A program made the position numbers and the translations under genes. DNA of 64,000 nt from Lachnospiraceae bacterium UBA4631. Its GTDB lineage: Bacteria > Bacillota > Clostridia > Lachnospirales > Lachnospiraceae. The notes under the pieces are model-generated. The model searched no databases and had not been told where the DNA came from. It was given only the letters and a program-made list of their open reading frames with translations. The stretch covers positions 62,001 to 126,000 of the forward strand of contig DHMX01000022.1 of the NCBI GenBank assembly GCA_002406015.1, written 5' to 3'. Below are positions 45,040-54,916 of the stretch, piece after piece; the stretch's first letter is position 1, and each line of letters begins with the position of its first letter.

Positions 45040-47094
45040 ATGAAGGGAGTAAAATTTAATGTAAGTATTTTCTTAGGATTATATTTACTGTTAGCAGTAA
45101 TTTTCATGATTGTTCCGCTTCCGTCCGTACTTTTGGATATTCTGATTACGTTTAATCTGGCAATTGCCATGGTAATCCTGTTTAATTCCATTTTTGCGAA
45201 GGAATCCCTGTCAATGTCCAGCTTTCCGACGTTGTTGTTATTCACTACCATATTCAGAATCTCTCTGAATGTATCCTCAACCAGATTGATTCTGCTGACC
45301 GGAGAACCGGGTAATGTTATTACCACCTTCGGACAGTTTGTAGGTGGCGGCAACCTGATTATCGGTGCCATTATCTTCATTGTGCTGGTAATTGTGCAGA
45401 TGTTGGTTATTAATAAAGGTTCTGAACGTGTATCAGAGGTTACGGCACGATTTACGCTGGATGCTATGCCGGGTAAACAGATGGCAATTGATGCAGATTT
45501 GAGTACCGGAGCAATTTCGGATAAAGAGGCAATTGCACGCAGACAGAAGATACAGGAGGAGGCATCTTTCTTCGGTTCCATGGACGGTGCTACGAAGTAT
45601 GTAAAGGGAGATGCGATTTCCGGTCTGATTATTACACTGATTAACTTTGTGGGCGGTTTGCTGACCGGTGTAATGATGCATGGCTTTACAATTAATGAGG
45701 CACTTTCAAAGTATACGATTTTAACAATCGGTGACGGTCTGGTTTCTCAGATACCGTCCTTGATGATTTCCTTGGCAACCGGTGTAATTGTTACAAAGGC
45801 ATCAAAAGAGGCGGATATAGGAGAAGTGGTATTTTCACAGCTTTTCCAGTCCTCGAATGTACTTTATATCGTAGGCGGAGCTTTAATATTCCTTGGAGTC
45901 TTTACTCCGTTAAATATTGTGGTTTATGTTGGGTTCGGACTGGCTCTCATTGTATTGGGACGGGTTCTGAACGCACGAAAGGAAACAAAAGAGATTGAAG
46001 AAGAGGTCGAGGAGGAAGAGGTTGAAGCAGACCAGATTCGCAGGCATGAGAACGTGAATACGCTGCTGCAGGTCGACCCGATAGAATTGGAATTTGGTTA
46101 TGGTATTATACCGCTTGCAGATGTGAATCAGGGCGGTGACTTGCTTGACCGGGTGGTTATGATTCGAAGACAGATTGCATTGGAGCTGGGTGCAGTTGTT
46201 CCGATTATCCGGTTGCGGGATAATATTCAGTTGAATCCAAACCAGTATATTATTAAAATTAAAGGAATTCAGGTCAGTGAAGGAGAGATTTTGTTCGACC
46301 ATTACATGGCAATGAATCCGGGCTATGTAGAAGAAGAAATCACAGGTATTCCAACCTTTGAACCTTCCTTCCATTTGCCGGCAGTCTGGATTACGGAGGC
46401 TCAGCGGGAGCGTGCGGAATCCTTTGGCTATACCGTTGTAGACCCACCTTCCATTATTGCAACACATTTAACAGAGGTAATCCGGACACATCTGGATGAA
46501 TTACTGACCAGACAGGATGTTCAGAACCTGATTAATAATATCAAGGAGAGCAATACTACCCTGATTGATGAATTAATACCAAAGCTGTTAAATGTAGGTG
46601 AGATTCAGAAGGTATTGCAAAACCTGCTGCGGGAAGGTATTTCCATTCGGGATTTGGTTACTATTTTTGAAGTGCTGGCAGACCATGCCTCTACTACCAG
46701 AGATACAGACGTATTGACCGAGTATGTAAGACAGGGCTTGAAGCGGGCAATTTCAAACAAGTTCTTCAGCGGCGAGGAAACAACCTCGGTTATAACACTG
46801 GACCCGAAGCTGGAGCAGGAAATCATGGCATCTGTAAAGCAGACCGAGCAGGGTGCCTATCTGACACTGGACCCGGACAGAACCAGACAGATATTGTCTG
46901 CAACCGAGAAAGAAATTGCCAAGCTGGAGGAAGCAGGGCAGACACCGATTATAATTACATCGCCGATTGTGCGAATGTACTTTAAGAAGTTAACAAATGA
47001 CTATTTTAAGAATTTAATTGTAATTTCTTACAATGAGATAGAGTCTGATGTAGAACTACAGTCAGTGGGGATGGTGACAATCGATGATAATTAA
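45040..47094 (+). CDS. flhA: flagellar export protein FlhA
   Basis: Large ring protein of the export gate. About eight N-terminal helices include the FHIPEP-type region (SFPTLLLFTTIFRISLNVSS then STRLIL), followed by a charged linker (KEIEEEVEEEEVEADQ) and the cytoplasmic chaperone-docking domain. Length 684 residues is normal. CAGGAGG precedes the start. It overlaps flhF by 11 bases. Confidence 0.96.
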   Translation: MKGVKFNVSIFLGLYLLLAVIFMIVPLPSVLLDILITFNLAIAMVILFNSIFAKESLSMSSFPTLLLFTTIFRISLNVSSTRLILLTGEPGNVITTFGQFVGGGNLIIGAIIFIVLVIVQMLVINKGSERVSEVTARFTLDAMPGKQMAIDADLSTGAISDKEAIARRQKIQEEASFFGSMDGATKYVKGDAISGLIITLINFVGGLLTGVMMHGFTINEALSKYTILTIGDGLVSQIPSLMISLATGVIVTKASKEADIGEVVFSQLFQSSNVLYIVGGALIFLGVFTPLNIVVYVGFGLALIVLGRVLNARKETKEIEEEVEEEEVEADQIRRHENVNTLLQVDPIELEFGYGIIPLADVNQGGDLLDRVVMIRRQIALELGAVVPIIRLRDNIQLNPNQYIIKIKGIQVSEGEILFDHYMAMNPGYVEEEITGIPTFEPSFHLPAVWITEAQRERAESFGYTVVDPPSIIATHLTEVIRTHLDELLTRQDVQNLINNIKESNTTLIDELIPKLLNVGEIQKVLQNLLREGISIRDLVTIFEVLADHASTTRDTDVLTEYVRQGLKRAISNKFFSGEETTSVITLDPKLEQEIMASVKQTEQGAYLTLDPDRTRQILSATEKEIAKLEEAGQTPIIITSPIVRMYFKKLTNDYFKNLIVISYNEIESDVELQSVGMVTIDDN

Positions 47095-48274
47095 GAAATA
47101 TCAGGGAACAACAGAGGCAGAAGCAACTGCAAAGGCGAAAGAGGAGCTTGGGCAGGATGCTGTAATTATGAATGTAAAAAGCGTAAAGCAAAAAGGGCTT
47201 CGGAAGCTATTTAAAAAGAGTTATTATGAAGTAACGGCGGCAATTGATGAACCGTCAGAGAAAGCAGCAAGAGAGAAGCATACGGCATCTGAGAATAAAG
47301 CAAGAAAGCCTGTGGATACATTCGAGAATCTGAAGGAGACCGTTCCGGAGAAGGAGACAGCGGAAGCCGGTGTCAAGACAGCGAAAACCTCCGCAATTGA
47401 GGAACGCTTGGATAATCTGGCTCAGTTGTTAGAGCAACAGATTCAGGAAACAAAGGAAGAAGAAGCAGAGGAGCGACCGGACCAGAAATCCAAGCTGGTA
47501 AAGCTGGTATATGAACAATTATTAGACAACGAAGTGACAGAGGGAAATGCAAGGGAAATCATGAGTGAAATTGATAATAAAAGCTCTGAAATTCAGGTGG
47601 ATGACCTTCTTTCAAATATATATCAGAAAATAGTATTAAAGCTCGGACAGATTAAAACTATTGAATTATGTGAGAAGAAGCCTAAGGTCGTGTTCTTTGT
47701 CGGACCAACCGGGGTAGGAAAGACCACCACCATTGCGAAGCTGGCATCGAAATATAAATTAGACCATAAATGTAAATTAGCCATTATTACGGCAGATACT
47801 TACCGGGTTGCAGCCGTAGAACAGATTCGTACTTATGCGAATATCTTAAATGTTCCGATTGAGGTTGTCTATAATGCAGAAGAGCTACAGCAGGCTATTC
47901 AAAAGTATGCAGAATATGACTTACTGTTCGTAGATACTGCCGGACGCTCGCATCAGAATCAGGAGCAGCAGGAGGATGTGAAACAACTGTTGCAGGCAGC
48001 AAAGGAATATGAACAGGAAATATATCTGGTTATCAGTGCAACCACAAAATATCGTGACTTAGTAAAAATTACACAGGTTTATTCGGATATATCAAGCTAC
48101 CGGCTGTTATTTACGAAAACAGATGAAACCGGAGCGTTAGGAAATATTCTGAATATCAAAATGTTGACGAATGAGCCGTTATCGTATGTGACGTTCGGTC
48201 AGAATGTGCCGGATGACATAGAAATAACAGATGCACAGGCGATTGCAAAACAATTGTTAGGAGGCAGCGTATGA
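47084..48274 (+). CDS. flhF: flagellar placement GTPase FlhF
   Basis: SRP-family GTPase that sets number and position of flagella with FlhG. The N-terminal ~50 residues contain IIKKYQGTTEAEATAKAKEE. A charged basic/acidic linker follows, then an NG domain with Walker A GPTGVGKT at residues 207-214, plus DTYRVAAVEQIRTYA and VDTAGRSH. Length 396. It overlaps flhA and the next gene by a few bases, indicating coupled translation. Confidence 0.95.
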   Translation: MIIKKYQGTTEAEATAKAKEELGQDAVIMNVKSVKQKGLRKLFKKSYYEVTAAIDEPSEKAAREKHTASENKARKPVDTFENLKETVPEKETAEAGVKTAKTSAIEERLDNLAQLLEQQIQETKEEEAEERPDQKSKLVKLVYEQLLDNEVTEGNAREIMSEIDNKSSEIQVDDLLSNIYQKIVLKLGQIKTIELCEKKPKVVFFVGPTGVGKTTTIAKLASKYKLDHKCKLAIITADTYRVAAVEQIRTYANILNVPIEVVYNAEELQQAIQKYAEYDLLFVDTAGRSHQNQEQQEDVKQLLQAAKEYEQEIYLVISATTKYRDLVKITQVYSDISSYRLLFTKTDETGALGNILNIKMLTNEPLSYVTFGQNVPDDIEITDAQAIAKQLLGGSV

Positions 48275-49158
48275 TGGATCAGGCAGAACAGTTGAGAAAA
48301 CGTGTCAGCCAGCAGATTCAGCATAGCGGTTCTACCAGAGTAATAGCAGTGACAAGCGGAAAAGGAGGGGTCGGAAAAACCAGCTTCTCCGTAAATCTTG
48401 CGATTCAGCTACAGAAGCAAGGGAAACGGGTTGTCATTATAGATGCAGACTTTGGACTGGCAAATGTGGAAATTATGTTGGGGATTCGTCCGCAATATAC
48501 GATGGCTGATATTATTTATAATGATATGAATATTGATGATATAATTACCAGAGGTCCGTTGGATATTGGATTTATTTCCGGTGGGTCCGGCGTACAGGAT
48601 ATGGTGAATCTGGAAAAGGATCAGTTAAAGGGAATGATTACGAAGCTGGTTCGTCTGGATACCTTGGCAGATGTAATTATTATTGATACCGGAGCCGGTA
48701 TTTCGGATTCTGTATTGGAATTTGTGTTAAGCAGTCCGGAGGTAGTTCTGCTTGCAACACCGGAGCCGACCTCCATTACAGATGCGTATTCCCTGCTAAA
48801 GACCGTAAATCGGAATAAGGACTTTATTTTAGAAGACAAAAAGCTCTATCTGGTAGCCAATCGTGTCGGAAACCGGAGCGAAGGTGAGGAAATCTTTGAG
48901 AAGCTGAACATTGTGTCAAGCAAGTTCTTAAATATTAATCTGGAATATCTGGGAGCCATTCAGCAGGATACGAATGCATCCAGAGCAATCATAGAACAAA
49001 AACCGGTATCACTTGCATTTCCGAATACAGTATCCACCCGATGCTATCAGGAAATTGCAGGGAAGCTGTTGAAACTCGATACAGTGGAGGAAGAGCCGAA
49101 GGAAGGAATTGCAAAATTCTTTTTGGACTTCATCCGTCAGAAGCGAAAAAGAGTATAG
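48271..49158 (+). CDS. flhG: MinD-like flagellar number regulator FlhG (YlxH)
   Basis: ParA/MinD-type ATPase that stimulates FlhF. The N-terminal FlhF-activating stretch (MMDQAEQLRKRVSQ) precedes the deviant Walker A SGKGGVGKTS at residues 29-38, followed by VVIIDADFGLANVEIMLG and IIIDTGAGIS. The C-terminus ends in a basic amphipathic helix for membrane contact. Length 295 residues. It overlaps flhF by four bases. Confidence 0.95.
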   Translation: MMDQAEQLRKRVSQQIQHSGSTRVIAVTSGKGGVGKTSFSVNLAIQLQKQGKRVVIIDADFGLANVEIMLGIRPQYTMADIIYNDMNIDDIITRGPLDIGFISGGSGVQDMVNLEKDQLKGMITKLVRLDTLADVIIIDTGAGISDSVLEFVLSSPEVVLLATPEPTSITDAYSLLKTVNRNKDFILEDKKLYLVANRVGNRSEGEEIFEKLNIVSSKFLNINLEYLGAIQQDTNASRAIIEQKPVSLAFPNTVSTRCYQEIAGKLLKLDTVEEEPKEGIAKFFLDFIRQKRKRV

Positions 49159-49169
49159 GGGATGAGGAT

Positions 49170-49886
49170 ATGCAGGAGATAATTGCAGTTGGAAACAAAA
49201 TCGAAATGGAGCTGTTGGTAAATGGGGAACCGGTTACGGACAAAGAAAAGCGGAGAACGCTGCTTTGCCGGATTATGGATTTACCCGGAGTATCACTGAT
49301 TCGGGTGACAATGCCGTTTCATGAAGGACGGATTGTTCCGCTTGCAATCGGTGACCAGTATCAGGTAACTGTGTTATCGCAAAAGGGTATTTATAGCTGC
49401 CCATGTGTAGTTGTCCGCAGATTAAAGGAAGGGAATCTTTTTCTGGCAGACATGGAGATGCAGGCAGCTCTAAAGAAGGTACAACGGCGGGAATTTTTCC
49501 GACATGAATGTCGATTGCCTGCACAATACCGGATTGTAACAAATGCCGAAGAAGAACTGAGTGAGGCAGAGCTGGAATCGCAGGAATGGAAGAAGGGTGT
49601 GATTCTGGACATCAGCGGTGGCGGTGTCCGGCTGATTTCCGAATACAAGGAGGAAGCAAAGCAGTTGATTCAGGTTCGTTTCCCGATGACGGTAGACGGT
49701 GAGAAGAAGGAGTGCTTTCAGTATGGACATCTGTTGACCTCGATTCCAAATACAAATAATAAAATATTATATGAACAGAGAATAGAATTTGAACGCATCG
49801 GTGATAAGGAGCGGGAAGTAATTATCCGCTATATTTTTGATGAAGAACGGAAACGGATTTCAAAGGAAAAGGGCTTGGATTCATGA
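49170..49886 (+). CDS. PilZ-domain c-di-GMP receptor (YcgR/YpfA/DgrA-like)
   Basis: An N-terminal YcgR-like flagellar brake domain (about residues 1-95) precedes a PilZ domain. The c-di-GMP-binding residues are intact: RREFFR with R107-x3-R111 and DISGGG (D147, S149, G152). Such proteins slow the motor when c-di-GMP is high. The start at 49170 follows GGGGATGAGG; the longer frame into flhG is a shadow. It lies between flhG and cheB, an insertion relative to Bacillus, and overlaps cheB by four bases. Confidence 0.88.
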   Translation: MQEIIAVGNKIEMELLVNGEPVTDKEKRRTLLCRIMDLPGVSLIRVTMPFHEGRIVPLAIGDQYQVTVLSQKGIYSCPCVVVRRLKEGNLFLADMEMQAALKKVQRREFFRHECRLPAQYRIVTNAEEELSEAELESQEWKKGVILDISGGGVRLISEYKEEAKQLIQVRFPMTVDGEKKECFQYGHLLTSIPNTNNKILYEQRIEFERIGDKEREVIIRYIFDEERKRISKEKGLDS

Positions 49887-50932
49887 AAAAAAATATTATG
49901 ATAATAGATGACTCTGCACTTATGAGGAGAGTGTTATCTGATATAATTAACCAAACAGAGCAATATCAGGTGATTTGCACAGTGAACAACGGAAAAGCGG
50001 GACTGGATGCAATTCACAAATATCCGCAGGTAGACTTAATATTTCTGGATATTAATATGCCGGTTATGGGTGGTGTTGAGCTGTTAAAGGAAATGAAGCG
50101 GGAAAAGCTTGAGATTCCAACGATTGTATTCAGTACGATTGCGGAACGTTCCAGTGCGGAAACGATAGAAGCCTTATCTCTGGGAGCCATTGATTTCTTA
50201 AAGAAGCCGGAAAATATTCTGGTAAATATGAACAGCTTTCGGGACAAGGTGTATCGGGCATTATCGATTCTGGCTGTAGCAGAAGAACCGGTGACAATGG
50301 TGAAGCAGATGCCACGCCGGAGACCGAAGCGGCATGGACAGAATCCATCCGGACAGGGAAAGCTTGTGGCACTGGCTTGTTCAACCGGAGGGCCAAGGGC
50401 ATTGCAGGAGGTAATACCGTTACTTCCTGAGAATCTGGATGCACCGGTTTTGGTAGTGCAGCATATGCCGGAAGGCTTTACGGCATCACTGGCACATCGT
50501 TTGAATGATGTAAGTACAATTTCTGTTACGGAAGCAGTAGACGGAGAAGTCTTGAAAAAGGGTCATGTCTATATTGCAAAGGGCGGAAGTCATATGCGGG
50601 TCAGTTATGAACACGGACAGCATCGGATTCAATTGGGAAAGGATGAGCCGGTAAGCGGGCTGCGTCCGTATGCAAATTATATGTATGAGAGTCTGATACA
50701 ATCTGATTATCTGGAAATCATATGTGTTGTTCTGACCGGTATGGGTGCTGACGGTACAAAGGGAATTGAGAAGCTAAGTCACGAAAAGAACATATATGTT
50801 ATCAGTCAGGACCAGCAGAGTTCAACGGTTTACGGAATGCCGAAGATGGTTGCACAGGCAGGGCTGACGGATGAGGTGGCTTCATTGGATAATATTGCAA
50901 AAGCAATTATTAATATTACGGGGGTGTGTTAA
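49883..50932 (+). CDS. cheB: chemoreceptor glutamate methylesterase CheB
   Basis: Receiver domain with Asp56 (LIFLDINMPVMGG) joined by a basic linker (RRRPKRHGQ) to the methylesterase domain. Catalytic Ser167 (ACSTGGPRAL), His194 (VVQHMPEGFT) and Asp290 (LTGMGADGTKG) are all there. Length 349. It adapts receptors in the membrane. The opposing methyltransferase CheR is not in the window. Confidence 0.95.
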   Translation: MKKNIMIIDDSALMRRVLSDIINQTEQYQVICTVNNGKAGLDAIHKYPQVDLIFLDINMPVMGGVELLKEMKREKLEIPTIVFSTIAERSSAETIEALSLGAIDFLKKPENILVNMNSFRDKVYRALSILAVAEEPVTMVKQMPRRRPKRHGQNPSGQGKLVALACSTGGPRALQEVIPLLPENLDAPVLVVQHMPEGFTASLAHRLNDVSTISVTEAVDGEVLKKGHVYIAKGGSHMRVSYEHGQHRIQLGKDEPVSGLRPYANYMYESLIQSDYLEIICVVLTGMGADGTKGIEKLSHEKNIYVISQDQQSSTVYGMPKMVAQAGLTDEVASLDNIAKAIINITGVC

Positions 50933-53041
50933 ATGGATTTAAGCCAATATCTGGAGATTTTTATTGATGAGACAAAGGAGCATTTACAGACACTGAACGA
51001 CCAGGTTCTGATTATGGAGCAGGACCCGGAAAATGTGGATACCGTAAATGAAATCTTTCGTGCAGCCCATTCCTTAAAGGGAATGGCAGGTACTATGGGA
51101 TTTAAGCGGATGCAGCGTCTGACCCATGACTTGGAAAATGTATTTTCGGAGATTCGGAACGGAAAAATGTCTGTAACACCGGATATTGTAGACATTGTGT
51201 TCAAATGTCTGGATGCATTGGAAGGCTACCTTGCAAATATTCAGGAAACAGCAGATGAAGGAACCGAGGATAATGAGGAAATTATCGGATTATTAAATGC
51301 AACGCTGGAAAGCGGTGCCAATAAAGAGGAGCCGAAGGAAGAAGCAAAGCAGGAAGCTCCGGCGGCAGAAGCAGGTGCAGTACCGGCAGAGGATGGCGGT
51401 GATAAGAAAAAGTTCCTGTATCTTCCGATTGCAGATTTTGAAGCCAAGGCAATGCGGGAAGCACTTGCAAACGGCATGAACGTCTACGGTGTTACCGTAT
51501 ATATTCAGGAGTCCTGTTTGTTAAAGGCAGCCAGAGCATTTCTGGTATTTAAGGGAATTGAGTCTGTCGGTGAGGTTATTAAATCAGAGCCGAGTGTTCA
51601 GGATATTGAGGATGAAAAGTTTGATTTTGACTTCAGTATGTTTGTTATTTCAGACAAACCAATCGAGCAGGTACAGAAGGTCATTGCAAATGTATCTGAG
51701 ATTGAGGAAGTGGTAATTGAGCCATTTTCACCGGAAACGGTACAGGCTCAGGCAGTAGAACCACAGGCAGAGACAGCTGCCCAGACACAGACTGAACAGA
51801 CCGAGCAGAAGGAAGAGGCAAAAGAGGCTGCACCGGCAGAAGCAAAGAAGAAGACAGCCGCACCGGAAGCAAAGAAAAAGCCGGTTGTAAACCGCTCTGT
51901 CAGAGTAGATATTGAAAAGCTGGATGATTTGATGAATCTGGTAAGTGAGCTGATTATTGCAAAGAATGGTCTGGTATCTGCCAGTGAGAATGAAGAAGGC
52001 AGTCAGGGACAGCAATTTAATGAACAGATTGAATATCTGGAACGAATCACTACGAATCTGCATGAGTCGGTTATGAAGGTTCGAATGGTGCCGATTGAAA
52101 GTGTTGTAAATCGGTTCCCAAGAATGATTCGTGACCTTTCTAAGAAACTGAATAAAGAAATGGAATTGATTATGACCGGTGAAGAGACCGAATTGGATAG
52201 AACGGTTATTGATGAAATCGGTGATCCGTTGATGCATATGCTGCGAAATGCAGCCGACCATGGTCTTGAGCCAACGATAGACCGTATTAAGAAGGGTAAG
52301 CCGCAGGTTGGAACCATACGCCTGAATGCATATCAGGATGGTAATAATGTTACCATCGAGGTATCGGATGACGGTGCCGGTGTAGATGTTGAGAAGGTAA
52401 AAGCATCTGCAATCCGCAAGGGAACCGTAACAGAAGAACAGGCAGAAATGATGACAGACAAGGAAGTTATCGACTTGTTATTCCAACCGGCATTCTCAAC
52501 CTCAGAGAAGGTATCGGATATTTCGGGAAGAGGTGTCGGACTGGATGTTGTTAAGAGCAAAATTGAGGGCTTAGGCGGAGATGTTGAGGTTCATTCCGTT
52601 CTGGGTGAGGGAACCACCTTTACCGTACGTCTGCCGTTGACACTTGCTATTATTCAGGCATTGATGGTAGAAGTACAGGAAGAAAAATATGCAATTCCGT
52701 TAAATTCCATTGTGACCGTAGAAGATATTCCTTCTAGTGATGTGAAGCTGGTACAGAATAAAGAAGTAATTAATCTGCGTGGAACGGTTATTCCGTTAGT
52801 AAGACTGACGCAGGTATTGGATATGGATGTGGAAGGTGAAGAACCGGAAAGCCTGGTAGTTGTTATTGTTAAGAAGGGTGATAAGCAGGCAGGTCTGGTA
52901 ATTGATAATCTGCTTGGACAGCAGGAAATCGTAATTAAGCCATTAGGCAAATACATTTACATTCATAAGATGTTCAGTGGTGCTACCATCCTTGGTGATG
53001 GTGAGGTTGCATTGATTCTGGATGCAAACACATTAGTATAG
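50933..53041 (+). CDS. cheA: chemotaxis histidine kinase CheA
   Basis: Has all five domains. The P1 Hpt domain carries phosphorylated His46 (RAAHSLKGMAG). A P2 CheY-binding domain follows at about residues 158-265, then a Glu/Ala/Lys-rich linker and the P3 dimerisation helices. The P4 ATPase shows HMLRNAADHGLE and SGRGVGLDVV, and a CheW-like P5 domain ends the protein. Length 702 is normal. It starts directly after the cheB stop. Confidence 0.96.
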   Translation: MDLSQYLEIFIDETKEHLQTLNDQVLIMEQDPENVDTVNEIFRAAHSLKGMAGTMGFKRMQRLTHDLENVFSEIRNGKMSVTPDIVDIVFKCLDALEGYLANIQETADEGTEDNEEIIGLLNATLESGANKEEPKEEAKQEAPAAEAGAVPAEDGGDKKKFLYLPIADFEAKAMREALANGMNVYGVTVYIQESCLLKAARAFLVFKGIESVGEVIKSEPSVQDIEDEKFDFDFSMFVISDKPIEQVQKVIANVSEIEEVVIEPFSPETVQAQAVEPQAETAAQTQTEQTEQKEEAKEAAPAEAKKKTAAPEAKKKPVVNRSVRVDIEKLDDLMNLVSELIIAKNGLVSASENEEGSQGQQFNEQIEYLERITTNLHESVMKVRMVPIESVVNRFPRMIRDLSKKLNKEMELIMTGEETELDRTVIDEIGDPLMHMLRNAADHGLEPTIDRIKKGKPQVGTIRLNAYQDGNNVTIEVSDDGAGVDVEKVKASAIRKGTVTEEQAEMMTDKEVIDLLFQPAFSTSEKVSDISGRGVGLDVVKSKIEGLGGDVEVHSVLGEGTTFTVRLPLTLAIIQALMVEVQEEKYAIPLNSIVTVEDIPSSDVKLVQNKEVINLRGTVIPLVRLTQVLDMDVEGEEPESLVVVIVKKGDKQAGLVIDNLLGQQEIVIKPLGKYIYIHKMFSGATILGDGEVALILDANTLV

Positions 53042-53053
53042 GGGGTGTATAAA

Positions 53054-53500
53054 ATGGCAGAATTAGAAAACATGGATGAGAAGCAGTATATTGTAGCAAA
53101 GCTGGGAGACGAACAGTATGGTATAGATATTGCATATGTAGATAATATCGTAAGAATGCAGAAGATTACACACGTACCAAAGACCCAGCCATACTTCCTT
53201 GGTGTTATTAACCTGCGTGGAGAAATCATTCCGGTTATGAGTATGCGTCAGAAGCTGGAAATGGAAGAAGGCGAGGTAACCAATACCACCAGAATTATTA
53301 TTGTGAAGCCGGAGCAGAATGCCCTGTTGGGATTACTGGTAGACGAGGTACGGGAGGTTGTATCCTTATCCGATGAAGATATTGAAAAGGTGTCTTATGA
53401 TAACGGAAGAGAAGATTCAGGCTTCTTTGTAACCGGTGTCGGAAAGTATAAGGATACATTGATTTCTCTTGTGAACATTAATGGAATTATAAGCGACTAA
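53054..53500 (+). CDS. cheW: chemotaxis coupling protein CheW
   Basis: Links CheA to receptors. The SH3-like fold is evident from KQYIVAKLGDEQYGIDIAYV and YFLGVINLRGEIIPVMSMRQ. The ATG at 53054 follows a GGGGG stretch with good spacing; the GTG at 53045 lies within it. The protein is 148 residues long. Confidence 0.95.
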   Translation: MAELENMDEKQYIVAKLGDEQYGIDIAYVDNIVRMQKITHVPKTQPYFLGVINLRGEIIPVMSMRQKLEMEEGEVTNTTRIIIVKPEQNALLGLLVDEVREVVSLSDEDIEKVSYDNGREDSGFFVTGVGKYKDTLISLVNINGIISD

Positions 53501-53519
53501 GCTGGAATAGGAGTGGCCT

Positions 53520-54113
53520 ATGGATGATACCGAGTTAGATATATTAACAGAAATCGGAACGATTGGTGCGGGAAATGCAACAACCTCCTTATCGGTTCTG
53601 TTGAATTCCAAGCTATCCATGAAGATGCCGAAGGTGTCCTTTATGAATTTTGATGAATTTGTGGAGAGTATTGGCGGAGCAGAGAATGTCATTGTAGGTG
53701 TAATGAGTAATATCACCGGTGAAATGGAAGGCTTTGTCTTATTTGCAATGGACACCAAGGATGCCAGAAGACTGGTGAATCGATTGACCGGAGTGGAACT
53801 GTCAAAGGAAGATAATTTTAATGATTTGGATTTGTCGGCAGTAAAAGAAATCGGAAACATATTGATTAGCTCTTATCTGTCATCCATTGAAACCCTGACA
53901 GGGATTCATATACGACCATCCAATCCGGTAATGGCAATCGATATGGCGGGGGCAATTTTGAGCTTTCCGGCAATTGTAAATAGCAGAGACCATGATAATG
54001 TATTAAGAATTGAATCACAGTTCGACGGTGCGGATTTATCAATCGGCGGACATATTATGATGATTGCAGATGCGGATTCCTATAGACTGATTCGGGAAAA
54101 ATTAGGAATTTAG
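53520..54113 (+). CDS. cheC: CheY-P phosphatase CheC
   Basis: Two phosphatase motifs with E-x2-N are present (LTEIGTIGAGNATTSLSVLL and VKEIGNILISSYLSSI), although in the second the Asn is less clear. At 197 residues it is typical. It works with CheD in receptor deamidation feedback, as in Bacillus, and adds to FliY in removing CheY-P. Confidence 0.92.
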   Translation: MDDTELDILTEIGTIGAGNATTSLSVLLNSKLSMKMPKVSFMNFDEFVESIGGAENVIVGVMSNITGEMEGFVLFAMDTKDARRLVNRLTGVELSKEDNFNDLDLSAVKEIGNILISSYLSSIETLTGIHIRPSNPVMAIDMAGAILSFPAIVNSRDHDNVLRIESQFDGADLSIGGHIMMIADADSYRLIREKLGI

Positions 54114-54125
54114 AGTGGGAGAAAG

Positions 54126-54611
54126 ATGGAAACAATAGTCAAAGTTCGGATGGCAGACTTCGCATTATGTCGTGTGCCGCAGAAAATTACTACAATTGGT
54201 CTGGGGTCCTGTGTAGGGATTGTAGTGTATGATTCCGGAAATAAATTATGCGGAATGTTACACGCAATGCTGCCGGACAGTACAAAAATCCGTAATAACA
54301 GCAATCGCTCCAAGTTCGTTGATTCCGGCATGGAGGATATGCTCAAGCAGTTAGAGGAAGCGGGCGGCAGTCGACGGCGGCTGATAGCGAAGCTTGCCGG
54401 AGGAGCAAAGATGTTTGACTTTGCGGATGATAATGAAAATACCAGTATTGGGTATCAGAATGTGCAGGCAGCCAAAAAGATATTAGAAGAATTGCGGATA
54501 CCACTTGTAGCAGAGGATACCGGTGAAAACTATGGAAGAACCATAGTGTTTGACCCGGAAACAAATGCACTGGAGATTCGGGCAGTTGGACAGGAAATCC
54601 GAGTCATATAA
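54126..54611 (+). CDS. cheD: chemoreceptor glutamine deamidase CheD
   Basis: Catalytic Cys29 (TIGLGSCVGIVVYD) and His46 (MLHAMLPDS) match the CheD active site. Length 161 residues. It is activated in part through CheC, encoded 12 bases upstream. Confidence 0.93.
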   Translation: METIVKVRMADFALCRVPQKITTIGLGSCVGIVVYDSGNKLCGMLHAMLPDSTKIRNNSNRSKFVDSGMEDMLKQLEEAGGSRRRLIAKLAGGAKMFDFADDNENTSIGYQNVQAAKKILEELRIPLVAEDTGENYGRTIVFDPETNALEIRAVGQEIRVI

Positions 54612-54635
54612 TGAAGTGTGAGAAAGGTGAAGCTT

Positions 54636-54905
54636 ATGAAGCTAAGATGGTTGCGGCCGTTTGTAGTATTAGTGGCAGCATTGATTGTGATGATTAACAA
54701 TATTGTGTCCAAGCGTTCTATGCTAGACTCTTTGATTATGTTATTGGTTGTAATAGTTGTATTTTTTATTGTCGGAACAATCGGAACCCGACTGATTGAA
54801 CGAACCATCCAGAAGGGAGAGGAATCCGACGAAGAAGCAGAGGCACAGGAAGCTGCTGCAGATTCGGAAGAACAGGAATCGGCTTCCGATACAGATGAGT
54901 CGTAA
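54636..54905 (+). CDS. small membrane protein between cheD and sigma-28
   Basis: An 89-residue protein with two hydrophobic stretches (about residues 6-20 and 32-52) and an acidic C-terminal tail of about 30 residues rich in Glu, Ala and Ser. I do not recognise the family. AAAGGTGA precedes the ATG at 54636. Its place inside the operon suggests a motility-linked job. It is absent at this position in Bacillus. Confidence 0.7.
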   Translation: MKLRWLRPFVVLVAALIVMINNIVSKRSMLDSLIMLLVVIVVFFIVGTIGTRLIERTIQKGEESDEEAEAQEAAADSEEQESASDTDES

Positions 54906-54916
54906 GGAGTAACAAT

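Noticed and set aside
45021..45581. 186-residue minus-strand frame opposite flhA
   Set aside because: Antisense shadow of a conserved gene, without start signals.
49041..49169. Longer PilZ-protein start inside flhG
   Set aside because: The added residues are an out-of-frame reading of flhG; the start at 49170 has its own site.
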